This document shows, piece by piece, positions 1 through 5,733 of a DNA stretch of 6,340 nt (positions are counted from its first letter, which is position 1; each line of letters begins with the position of its first letter). The DNA is from an uncultured Oscillospiraceae bacterium. Lineage in GTDB: Bacteria > Bacillota > Clostridia > Oscillospirales > Oscillospiraceae. The notes under the pieces were generated by a model. The model searched no databases and was not told the origin of the DNA. It was given only the letters and a program-made list of their open reading frames with translations. The stretch is taken from positions 2,676-9,015 of the forward strand of contig CARXAY010000043.1 of the NCBI GenBank assembly GCA_949093475.1, read 5' to 3'. Made by a program: the position numbers and the translations under genes.

Positions 1-525
1 GGTCACACCAATATCGGCTCTGGGCGGTTCGTGGTCTTCGGCGTCAAGGGTCTCCTCCAGAGCAGTGGCAGCGTCAAGAACGCCATGCTGTTCAATGTTC
101 TGTCCTACTTCTCCAACCAGCTCCTGTCGGTGGGCAACACGGTGGCCACCCTGGACGAGCTTCACGTCTGGCTCTCCAACAAGGTGGCCATTGAGTATAT
201 CCGAAACGTCCTCAAACGGGCCAGAAAGCAGGACTCCAGCCTGGTGCTGGCCAGCCAGAACTTGGAGGACTTCATGCTCCCCGGCATGGCCGAGCTGACC
301 AAGCCCCTGTTTGCCATCCCCACCCACCAATATCTCTTCAACGCTGGCTCCATCGACAAGCGGCTCTACATGGACAGTCTTCAACTGGAGGAGTCTGAGT
401 ATGAGCTTATCCGCTACCCCCAGCGGGGCGTGTGCCTCTATAAGTGCGGCAACGAGCGGTATCTTCTGGAGGTCAAGGCCCCGGAGCATAAGGCGGCGCT
501 GTTCGGAAGGGCTGGTGGTCGATAA
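1..525 (+). CDS. VirB4-family conjugation ATPase, C-terminal part (5' end outside window)
   Basis: This is the C-terminal 174 residues of a VirB4-like type IV secretion ATPase, which powers assembly and substrate passage at the conjugation channel on the inner face of the membrane. The frame is open from base 1, so the GTG at 31 is internal and the true start and Walker A lie upstream. Visible landmarks are a Walker B-like strand TLDELHVWL, with Asp and Glu codons at 154-159, and the following LASQN segment (Gln codon 256-258), which matches the conserved glutamine motif after Walker B. The wording resembles the CD1110 subgroup of clostridial ICEs (family recalled, not searched). Full-length members have roughly 800 residues, so about three quarters is missing. 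The stop TAA shares its last base with the ATG of the next gene (TAATG), which suggests translational coupling. A related VirD4/FtsK ATPase is less likely because of the LASQN and C-terminal pattern. Confidence 0.88.
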   Translation, partial: GHTNIGSGRFVVFGVKGLLQSSGSVKNAMLFNVLSYFSNQLLSVGNTVATLDELHVWLSNKVAIEYIRNVLKRARKQDSSLVLASQNLEDFMLPGMAELTKPLFAIPTHQYLFNAGSIDKRLYMDSLQLEESEYELIRYPQRGVCLYKCGNERYLLEVKAPEHKAALFGRAGGR

Positions 526-1703
526 TGAGCGCCGCCGCTACCGCTCTTGTCAAGGCCACCATCGCCCTGCTCACCGATCCCAAAGCACGAAAGGCCCTCG
601 GCTGGATCCTGGTGGCCGTGCTGTCCCCGGTGATCCTTTTGATTGCCTTTCTGTGTTCGCTGGGATCCGGAGCCGCCCAGCATAACAACGCCATGGTGGA
701 CTACAGCTTTTACAGTGTGGACTACACTGGTGAGGTTCCCGCCGAGTTTGAGGAGCAGATGGACTACATTCGGACTTCTTTTTCCTCTCTGGATTCGGCG
801 GTGGCCTCTGTCAATGCTACGGCTGAAGCGAGCGGTCTTGACCCCATCCAGGTCAAGGCCGCATACCTTGTCCTCTGCTCTGAGGGGCAGATGTCCCCCG
901 AAGCCTTCGTCAACTATTTTTACACCACCGAGCAGCGGACAAGGACCGTATATGCGGCCAACGAGGGCGGCGAGGTGGTATCGTCAACGGAAACCTACAC
1001 GGTGACCGTCCCCAGATCCTTGTCCTCCGCTTATTCCAGCCTCAGTGCCGCTCTGGGACAGGACATCACCTCAGAGGAGAAGCTGTACGTCCAAGACGTC
1101 TACACCAAGATTGCCGGGAAAGGTGGCGAGGACTATGAGGGCAGCTTCCTCCGGGGCAGCGATCCCAGCGTGGAGCTGGACGTGTCCACCTTCACCGATC
1201 CCGGTACAAAGAACGCCCACGACCTGGTAGCCTACGCCAACCATGCCTGGGAATCCGGCTGGGGCTATGTCTGGGGGACCTATGGACACGTCCTCACCGA
1301 GTCCCTGCTGGATAGCAAGCTCCAGCAGTACCCAGACGGCGTGGGCAAGTTTGAGGATTTCATCCGGGCCAACTGGCTGGACGGGCGGACCACTGACTGC
1401 GTGGGACTCATCAAGGGCTATGGTTGGCTCGACCCGGAAAGCCTGACCATCAAGTACGGCACCAACGGGATGCCCGACATCGGTGCCAACACCATGTTCC
1501 ACAATGCTACCGTCAGCGGCCCGATCTCCACCATCCCCGATACCCCCGGCCTCCCCGTCTGGATGGCCGGCCACATCGGAGTCTACATCGGCGGCGGAGA
1601 GGTGATCGAAGCCAGCGGCACCAAGATTGGCGTGATCAAGACCCAACTGGCTGGCCGGGGCTGGACCCACTGGCTGGTGGTGCCATATATCAGCTACGAT
1701 TAG
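525..1703 (+). CDS. Membrane-anchored NlpC/P60 cell-wall hydrolase of the conjugation apparatus (CD1108/CwlT-like)
   Basis: The product has 392 residues and is probably a peptidoglycan endopeptidase that opens the donor wall locally for the transfer channel. After a short cytoplasmic N-terminus with basic residues (K20, R22, K23) there is one hydrophobic segment at about residues 25-46, fitting a signal anchor with the rest outside the cell. Residues 55-205 form a hydrophilic region I cannot assign; CwlT proteins of Tn916 type carry a lytic transglycosylase domain there, but I see no clear motif for it. The C-terminal NlpC/P60 fold starts near residue 235 with WGYVWG at 246-251. The catalytic Cys is C292 in TTDCVGL, and the His is H350 in GHIGVYIG. 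The third polar position appears to be E362 (VIEAS), where His, Asn or Gln is more usual. The ATG overlaps the VirB4 stop by one base. Order VirB4 then NlpC/P60 is typical of Tn1549-like elements. Confidence 0.85.
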   Translation: MSAAATALVKATIALLTDPKARKALGWILVAVLSPVILLIAFLCSLGSGAAQHNNAMVDYSFYSVDYTGEVPAEFEEQMDYIRTSFSSLDSAVASVNATAEASGLDPIQVKAAYLVLCSEGQMSPEAFVNYFYTTEQRTRTVYAANEGGEVVSSTETYTVTVPRSLSSAYSSLSAALGQDITSEEKLYVQDVYTKIAGKGGEDYEGSFLRGSDPSVELDVSTFTDPGTKNAHDLVAYANHAWESGWGYVWGTYGHVLTESLLDSKLQQYPDGVGKFEDFIRANWLDGRTTDCVGLIKGYGWLDPESLTIKYGTNGMPDIGANTMFHNATVSGPISTIPDTPGLPVWMAGHIGVYIGGGEVIEASGTKIGVIKTQLAGRGWTHWLVVPYISYD

Positions 1704-1714
1704 GAGGACAGAAG

Positions 1715-1987
1715 ATGAACAAAGTACCCCTGACGTTCTCCTTCGAGGAGGACAAGCTGGAGGCCATGGAGGTTTTTCTCAAGAAGGATGGCTCCAGCAT
1801 TCAGAAGAAGATGGAGGAAACCCTGAAGAAGCTCTACGAGGAGGTGGTGCCGGAGGCGGTGCGGGAGTTTGTGGATGCCAAGGCTGGCGTCAAGCCCAAG
1901 CGTCCCGTGCCCTCTCCCAAGCCGAAGCCCACCCCAAAAGCCAAATCTGAACCGGGAAAGGAGGCTGCTCCTCATGAACAGCCGTGA
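1715..1987 (+). CDS. Small DUF6103-like ICE protein with a proline/lysine-rich tail
   Basis: The product has 90 residues and no known function; I recall similar proteins as DUF6103 in clostridial ICEs. The start is chosen because TAGGAGGA at 1701-1708 lies 6 nt upstream of the ATG. The frame is open further upstream (to 1424), but only inside the NlpC/P60 gene. Residues 1-55 are a short strand (VPLTFSF) followed by two charged helices. This layout resembles a ribbon-helix-helix or small dimeric domain (inference). Residues 58-90 are low-complexity and rich in Pro and Lys (repeated PKP), so likely disordered and able to contact nucleic acid or the envelope. There is no signal peptide or membrane segment, so a cytoplasmic location is likely. 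It lies 11 nt after the hydrolase gene, and its 3' end overlaps the next gene by 14 nt. Confidence 0.8.
   Translation: MNKVPLTFSFEEDKLEAMEVFLKKDGSSIQKKMEETLKKLYEEVVPEAVREFVDAKAGVKPKRPVPSPKPKPTPKAKSEPGKEAAPHEQP
1957..1964 (+). promoter_or_regulatory. Ribosome binding site that fixes the start at 1974
   Basis: AAAGGAGG lies 9 nt before the ATG at 1974, inside the 3' end of the DUF6103-like gene. It is a near-perfect Shine-Dalgarno sequence and supports this ATG over the in-frame upstream ATG at 1869, which would give a 383-residue product with an implausible Pro/Ser-rich extension read from the overlapping gene. Confidence 0.8.
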
Positions 1988-3020
1988 CATTACCGTATAT
2001 CTGGACGAGCGCTGGTGCGCCACGTTGGAAGCCCACACCGGCCTAACCATGGAGTCCCTTATGATCGGACAGATGGATACTCTCATCAATGGACTCCCCA
2101 AGGACCAGCGGGAGCAGCTTGCCCAGGAAATCCACCAGGAGGAACAGAAACGGGCACAGGAGGCCGAGGCCAGTCGCCGCTTTTCTATCACCCGCATCAC
2201 CGAGAATGGTGAGTCCAGGTACTGCCTCTTGGAGCGTGGGGAAAATATGTTCCAGATTGGTCAACGGCTGCGCCGTTACCTCCGGGGTGAGCTGGACGAC
2301 CCCTCCCAATTCTATGGGGACGCCGCTCTCATTCCCCAGGAGGAGATGGAGCGGTACACCGCCGAACTGCTCCGTGGCTCCCCCAGGGTCGTAGGAATCT
2401 ACGACATCGACCTGGACGCCGGGGAGGTCTTTTCTCTGGACTGCGACAAAGGCTGGCAGGGCTATCAGATCAAGGACGTCAGTACGGCGGTCTACTTTGC
2501 CACCAAGCGGGAGTCGGATGACTGGATCGCCAAACGCAGCCGCTTCAACCAGCGGCTGGCAGAAAAGGAAATGCCCCATGATGTCCGCCCAATTTCCATT
2601 CGAGCGGACGAAGCTCTTCCCACCGAGCTCATCTGCTTTGAGGAGGAAGTCAGCCAGGTTGACCATTTGCTCAACTTTTATATCCCGCTCTACTTTAACC
2701 CTGACCAGGTGTTTGGGCTGAACGTGGAAACGGAGGCCAACGACGATTACCTGAACCTCTACGCCAACTATGATATGGAGCAAGGCCGCGTCTGCGACAC
2801 ACTGGAGGTCTATCTGGTCAGAGGTGGCGGTGCCGAGCTGGATTGTGAGTACCGCCTCTCCCCGGAGGAACAGGAGGCCATCCGTGTTAAGATGGACAGC
2901 TACTGCATGGAGCAGAAGGGCATTACGTTGGAAGTGGCCAGGGAGCAGTATCTGGCCGAGGAGCAAAGCCCTGCGCCCCAGGAATCTCCCCAGCAGACCG
3001 GCCCCACTTTCCAGATGTAG
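1974..3020 (+). CDS. Conserved-looking ICE protein of unknown function, acidic, 348 residues
   Basis: I do not recognise a catalytic family. The first 55 residues (ITVYLDERW..., then GLTMESLM and a helix ending near LPKDQREQL) resemble in layout the start of the preceding small protein: a strand followed by two helices. Residues 48-68 are a charged, Glu/Gln-rich helix, possibly coiled coil. A central part (about 70-200) contains FSITRITENGESRYCLLERG and a later Trp/Tyr-rich segment ending in YFATKRESDDWI. The part from about 215 to 310 is acidic, with many Asp, Glu and Tyr. The tail (about 330-348) is Pro/Gln-rich. There is no signal peptide or membrane segment, so it is probably cytoplasmic. 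It overlaps the DUF6103-like gene by 14 nt and ends the presumed transfer operon. A DNA-binding, relaxosome-associated or regulatory role is possible, but this is speculation from position. Confidence 0.75.
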   Translation: MNSRDITVYLDERWCATLEAHTGLTMESLMIGQMDTLINGLPKDQREQLAQEIHQEEQKRAQEAEASRRFSITRITENGESRYCLLERGENMFQIGQRLRRYLRGELDDPSQFYGDAALIPQEEMERYTAELLRGSPRVVGIYDIDLDAGEVFSLDCDKGWQGYQIKDVSTAVYFATKRESDDWIAKRSRFNQRLAEKEMPHDVRPISIRADEALPTELICFEEEVSQVDHLLNFYIPLYFNPDQVFGLNVETEANDDYLNLYANYDMEQGRVCDTLEVYLVRGGGAELDCEYRLSPEEQEAIRVKMDSYCMEQKGITLEVAREQYLAEEQSPAPQESPQQTGPTFQM

Positions 3021-3030
3021 AAAATACCAT

Positions 3031-3044
3031 CGAACAACTGTTGC
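3031..3044 (+). promoter_or_regulatory. Probable LexA (DinR-type) operator
   Basis: CGAACAACTGTTGC matches the Gram-positive LexA/DinR box CGAACRNRYGTTYC at 12 of 14 positions, with GAAC-N4-GTT intact. It covers the first four bases of the -35 hexamer at 3041, an arrangement that would block RNA polymerase while LexA is bound. The gene downstream is a Y-family polymerase, a classic SOS target, which makes the site more believable. The right half ends in GTTG instead of GTTC/GTTT, so it may be a weaker site. Confidence 0.65.
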
Positions 3045-3069
3045 ATTTCCTTTCTTGGTCTGCTACAAT
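3041..3069 (+). promoter_or_regulatory. Sigma-A promoter for the polymerase/YolD unit
   Basis: The -35 is TTGCAT (3041-3046) and the -10 is TACAAT (3064-3069), separated by 17 nt. TG at 3061-3062 sits one base before the -10, giving an extended -10 element. Transcription would start near 3076, leaving a leader of about 30 nt before the GTG at 3107. The 86-nt gap after the previous gene is the only sizeable one inside this gene series, and it contains no visible terminator for the upstream operon, so read-through is also possible. Confidence 0.72.
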
Positions 3070-3090
3070 GGGGGTATCCTATCCCAGAGA

Positions 3091-3098
3091 AAAGGAGG
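3091..3098 (+). promoter_or_regulatory. Ribosome binding site that selects the GTG start at 3107
   Basis: AAAGGAGG lies 8 nt before GTG 3107. The frame is open further upstream to a TTG at 3041, but that codon is the -35 element and has no ribosome binding site, so the GTG start is preferred. Confidence 0.82.
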
Positions 3099-3106
3099 TG
3101 TGGGAC

Positions 3107-4612
3107 GTGAAGGAGCGCACCTATATCGCCATTGACCTAAAATCGTTCTACGCCTCCGTGGAATGCGCCGAGCGTGGGCTGGATCCCATGACCACCAATC
3201 TGGTCGTGGCGGACAAAAGCCGGACAGAGAAAACCATCTGCCTCGCTGTGTCGCCCAGCCTCAAAGCCTACGGCATCCCTGGCAGGCCCCGGCTGTTCGA
3301 AGTGGTGCAGAAGGTTAAGGAGGTCAACGCCCAGCGGCAGCGGAAGGCTCCAGGCCGCAAGCTCGCCAGAGCCTCCAGCCATGATCCGGAGGTAAAAGCC
3401 CACCCGGAGGTGGGGCTGGACTATATCGTGGCGCCACCCCAGATGGCCAAGTACATGGAGTGGAGTGCCCGGATCTATCAGGTGTACCTCAAGTATGTTG
3501 CCCCGGAGGATATCCACGTCTACTCCATCGATGAGGTCATGATGGACGTGACCAACTACCTTACCACCGCAGGCCAGACCCCGCGGGAGTTCGCCATGAC
3601 GGTCATCCTGGATGTGTTAGCCACTACCGGCATCACCGCTACGGCGGGGATCGGCCCCAACCTCTATCTCTGCAAGGTGGCCATGGACATCATGGCCAAG
3701 CATATCCAACCGGACTCCAATGGCGTGCGGATCGCTGAGCTGGACGAGATGAGCTACCGTCTCTTCCTCTGGGACCACCGACCCCTCACCGACTTCTGGC
3801 GGGTAGGCCGTGGCTACGCCAAGAAGCTGGAGGAGTACGGCCTCTACACCATGGGCGACGTGGCCCGGTGTTCGCTGGAGCGGGAGGAACTGCTCTACCA
3901 GCTCTTCGGTGTCAACGCCGAGCTGCTCATTGACCACGCCTGGGGCTGGGAGCCGACCACCATCGCGGACATCAAGGCATACAAGCCCCAGTCCAACTCC
4001 ATTGGCTCCGGCCAAGTCCTCCACTGCCCCTACCCCTATGACAAGACCAAGCTGGTGGTGTGGGAGATGGCCGACCAACTCTCTCTGGACTTGGTAGACA
4101 AGGGGCTGGTGACAAACCAGCTCGTCCTCACCGTGGGCTATGACATGGAAAACCTCAAGAATCCGACCAAGGGGAAAGCCTACCACGGCCCTGTCACCAC
4201 GGACCGGTATGGCCGCGCAATTCCAAAGCACGCTCACGGGACCCAGAACCTGGACAGCTATACCTCCTCCACCAAGCTCATCACTCAGGCGGTGATGAAG
4301 CTGTTTACCCGGATTGTTGACCCTGACCTCCTAGCGCGGCGGGTCTATCTGGTGGCCGCTCATGTGGTGCCGGAGTCCTCACTCACCCAGGCAGAGGTGG
4401 TGGAGCAGCTCGACCTCTTCACCGACCAGGCCGCCGAGGAAAAGCGGCGTGAGGTGGAGGCCGCCGAGCTGGAGCGGGAACGAAAGCAGCAGGAGGCGGT
4501 GCTGGGCATCAAACGGAAGTTCGGCAAGAACGCCATCCTCAAGGGCGCCAATCTGGTAGACGGCGCCACCGCCAAGGACCGCAACGGTCAGATCGGAGGT
4601 CACCGGGCATGA
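3107..4612 (+). CDS. Y-family translesion DNA polymerase (UvrX/UmuC-like)
   Basis: This 501-residue protein is an error-prone polymerase that copies past DNA lesions. The first acidic residue of the active site is D10 in AIDLKSFYASVE, with Y15 in the usual steric-gate region. The second acidic pair is D142-E143 in YSIDEVMMD. The gap between them is about 35 residues longer than in DinB/Pol IV, with a basic insert near residues 68-105, as in UvrX-type proteins of phages and ICEs. The palm continues with GIGPNLYLCKVA, then a helix-hairpin-helix thumb (WRVGRGYAKKLEEYGL). A little-finger domain follows. QLDLF at 434-438 matches the bacterial sliding-clamp binding motif. A charged helix (about 440-470) and a conserved-looking GKNAILKGANL...QIGGHRA tail end the protein. 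Start GTG 3107 is chosen by its ribosome binding site. The stop overlaps the YolD ATG (ATGA). A LexA-like box at its promoter suggests SOS induction. Confidence 0.93.
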   Translation: MKERTYIAIDLKSFYASVECAERGLDPMTTNLVVADKSRTEKTICLAVSPSLKAYGIPGRPRLFEVVQKVKEVNAQRQRKAPGRKLARASSHDPEVKAHPEVGLDYIVAPPQMAKYMEWSARIYQVYLKYVAPEDIHVYSIDEVMMDVTNYLTTAGQTPREFAMTVILDVLATTGITATAGIGPNLYLCKVAMDIMAKHIQPDSNGVRIAELDEMSYRLFLWDHRPLTDFWRVGRGYAKKLEEYGLYTMGDVARCSLEREELLYQLFGVNAELLIDHAWGWEPTTIADIKAYKPQSNSIGSGQVLHCPYPYDKTKLVVWEMADQLSLDLVDKGLVTNQLVLTVGYDMENLKNPTKGKAYHGPVTTDRYGRAIPKHAHGTQNLDSYTSSTKLITQAVMKLFTRIVDPDLLARRVYLVAAHVVPESSLTQAEVVEQLDLFTDQAAEEKRREVEAAELERERKQQEAVLGIKRKFGKNAILKGANLVDGATAKDRNGQIGGHRA

Positions 4613-5019
4613 GCAACTACGATGATATCCTCCACCTGCCTCACCCCACCTCAAAGACTCACCGCCGAATGTCCAGGCAGGATCGGGCGGCGCAGTTTTC
4701 TCCCTTCGCCGCTCTCACCGGATATGAGGCGGTGGTCAAAGAAACAGCTCGGCTCACCGAGAAGCGGCCTGTGCTGACCGAGGATGAGGTGGCCGAGCTG
4801 GATGCCCGGCTACGTCTGGCGATGGAGTTGGACGCCGAGGTGACGGTGACCTGGTTCCAGCCGGACGCCAAAAAGAGTGGCGGTAGCTACGTCACCACCA
4901 CGAGCCGGGTGAAAAAAGCGGATGAACTCCAGCGCATCCTCACCATGGAGGACGGTGCCCAGATCCCCATCCAGGAGGTCACCGCCGTCGAGAGTACGAT
5001 ATTCAACCGCATAGACTGA
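4609..5019 (+). CDS. YolD-like protein, partner of the Y-family polymerase
   Basis: The product has 136 residues and belongs by pattern to the YolD-like family. The N-terminal MSRQDRAAQFSPFAALTGYE block (residues 21-40) is its hallmark in clostridial mobile elements. The remainder has a Glu-rich helix (about 57-74), then strands ending in the segment IPIQEVTAVES. YolD-like genes commonly sit beside UvrX-type polymerases, and a UmuD-like helper role has been proposed; the biochemical role is not settled. It shares the overlap ATGA (4609-4612) with the polymerase stop and has its own CGGAGGT site at 4594-4600, 8 nt upstream. The two should be made together, in the cytoplasm. It is the last gene before a strong terminator. 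Confidence 0.9.
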   Translation: MSNYDDILHLPHPTSKTHRRMSRQDRAAQFSPFAALTGYEAVVKETARLTEKRPVLTEDEVAELDARLRLAMELDAEVTVTWFQPDAKKSGGSYVTTTSRVKKADELQRILTMEDGAQIPIQEVTAVESTIFNRID

Positions 5020-5021
5020 GC

Positions 5022-5056
5022 AAGAGAGTCGCACCTCTGGGTGCGACTCTCTTTTT
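5022..5056 (+). terminator. Strong rho-independent terminator after the polymerase/YolD unit
   Basis: A perfect 14-bp stem pairs 5022-5035 with 5040-5053 around the 4-base loop TCTG, and a run of five T covers 5052-5056. It begins 3 nt after the YolD stop codon. No T-run exists on the opposite strand, so it should act only on + strand transcripts. It separates the upstream units from the oriT/relaxase region. Confidence 0.93.
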
Positions 5057-5071
5057 CCCTCCGGGGAGAGT

Positions 5072-5110
5072 GCAGGATAAAGGGCGGGGGTCGCAAGCGC
5101 CCCTCCGCCC
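5072..5110 (-). other. Candidate origin of transfer (oriT): RP4-like nick core next to an inverted repeat
   Basis: Read on the minus strand, an interrupted GC-rich inverted repeat (5110 to 5082; outer arms GGGCGG and CCGCCC, inner G/C pairs, one mismatch or bulge) is followed by TTTATCCTG|C. The core TATCCTGC (5079-5072) is identical to the RP4 nick core. The proposed nick lies between 5073 and 5072, 9 nt from the hairpin base, close to the 8 nt of RP4. The region lies in the non-coding stretch before a ribbon-helix-helix gene and a relaxase gene, the normal place for oriT. No nicking data exist, so the exact site is inferred. Confidence 0.7.
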
Positions 5111-5116
5111 GGTCAC

Positions 5117-5139
5117 ACCTGCCCGCAATGCGGGCAGGT
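5117..5139. repeat. Perfect 10-bp palindrome with 3-nt loop
   Basis: ACCTGCCCGC (5117-5126) and GCGGGCAGGT (5130-5139) are exact inverse complements around AAT. No T-run follows on either strand, so it is not a standard terminator. It lies 6 nt from the oriT hairpin, so it may be a second oriT arm or an operator for the ribbon-helix-helix protein encoded downstream. Confidence 0.75.
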
Positions 5140-5163
5140 CAAGGGCTTTCAGGCTTTGCCTAT

Positions 5164-5223
5164 TGGGGTCAAAAATGAGAGGGTGGGGTCAAAGCGGGGG
5201 TCTAAAGCAGAGAAAACCCCACC
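5164..5223. repeat. Short direct and inverted repeats upstream of the accessory gene
   Basis: TGGGGTCAAA occurs at 5164-5173 and again at 5184-5193, exactly 20 nt apart, and a degenerate copy GGGGTCTAAA lies at 5197-5206. GGTGGGGT (5182-5189) is also the inverse complement of ACCCCACC (5216-5223). Spacing near two helical turns suggests a protein binding array in the oriT/promoter region. I see no convincing -35/-10 pair for the accessory gene in 5140-5303; TTGCAA at 5225-5230 lacks a good -10. Confidence 0.5.
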
Positions 5224-5303
5224 GTTGCAAGGTTTGAGCGGAATCTGAATAGGGATATTGGCCCTGTTTCGCCCCGAATTCCAGGAAAGGATGATATCAA
5301 GAA

Positions 5304-5714
5304 ATGCCCCGTGAAAAAGTCAAGTTTGCGCTGCGGATGGCCCCTGAGACCCAGCAGCTCGTCAAAGAGATGTGTCCAAGAGACAACTGCCAGACACAAA
5401 ACGAGTTCATCGAAAAGGCAATTCGGTTCTACGCCGGGTACATTTCTGGAGAGGAGGCCGTTGAGTTCCTCCCCGCCGCTCTGGTGACTGCTCTCCAAGG
5501 TAGCATCCAGAGCAGCGAGAGCCGCACGGCTCGTCTGCTGTTCAAGCTGGCGGTGGAGATGGACATGATGATGAACCTGATGGCGGTACAGATGGACGTC
5601 CCTGCTGAAACTTTGGAAAAGCTCCGCGCCCAGTGCGTCCGAAATGTGAAGGCCACCAATGGAAGTATCTCCTACAAGGCCGCCCAGGAGCGTCAGAGCG
5701 GCGGCCAGGTCTGA
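5304..5714 (+). CDS. Ribbon-helix-helix accessory protein of the relaxosome (MobC-like role)
   Basis: The product has 136 residues. Residues 1-50 fit a ribbon-helix-helix DNA-binding domain: a basic strand (EKVKFALRM), helix A (APETQQLVKEMC) and, after CQTQNEF, helix B (IEKAIRFYAGYI). The rest (about 50-125) is mostly helical, with a Met-rich stretch (MDMMMNLMAVQMD) that may form the dimer or relaxase contact. No membrane segment is present. It lies just downstream of the candidate oriT and 19 nt before the relaxase gene, so it most likely binds oriT, helps the relaxase to nick and may repress its own promoter. The ATG at 5304 is the first start after an in-frame stop at 5292; the nearest Shine-Dalgarno-like AGGAAAGG (5283-5290) is 13 nt away, which is long and may mean weak translation. 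A plain transcription regulator is the alternative. Confidence 0.82.
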   Translation: MPREKVKFALRMAPETQQLVKEMCPRDNCQTQNEFIEKAIRFYAGYISGEEAVEFLPAALVTALQGSIQSSESRTARLLFKLAVEMDMMMNLMAVQMDVPAETLEKLRAQCVRNVKATNGSISYKAAQERQSGGQV

Positions 5715-5733
5715 CGAGAGGCGGTGACGCTCC

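Noticed and set aside
612..620. ATCCTG inside the hydrolase gene, and again near 3604, as alternative nick cores
   Set aside because: Both lie in coding sequence, lack the preceding T of TATCCTG and have no adjacent inverted repeat.
1071..1670. 199-codon minus-strand frame inside the hydrolase gene
   Set aside because: The + strand product carries catalytic NlpC/P60 motifs. The antisense product shows no motif.
2043..2966. Long 307-codon open frame on the minus strand
   Set aside because: It lies fully antisense to the well-supported + strand gene, has no visible ribosome binding site and no recognisable family. Long antisense frames are common in GC-rich coding DNA.
5111..5119. GGTCACACC occurs both at 1-9 and at 5111-5119, suggesting a direct repeat or att site
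   Set aside because: Only 9 bases match, one copy is inside the VirB4 coding frame, and the flanks differ. This is compatible with chance.
5225..5259. TTGCAA (5225-5230) with GATATT (5254-5259) as a promoter for the accessory gene
   Set aside because: The spacer is 23 nt, too long for sigma-A, and no hexamer at 16-18 nt resembles TATAAT. A promoter is needed somewhere here but I cannot place it.
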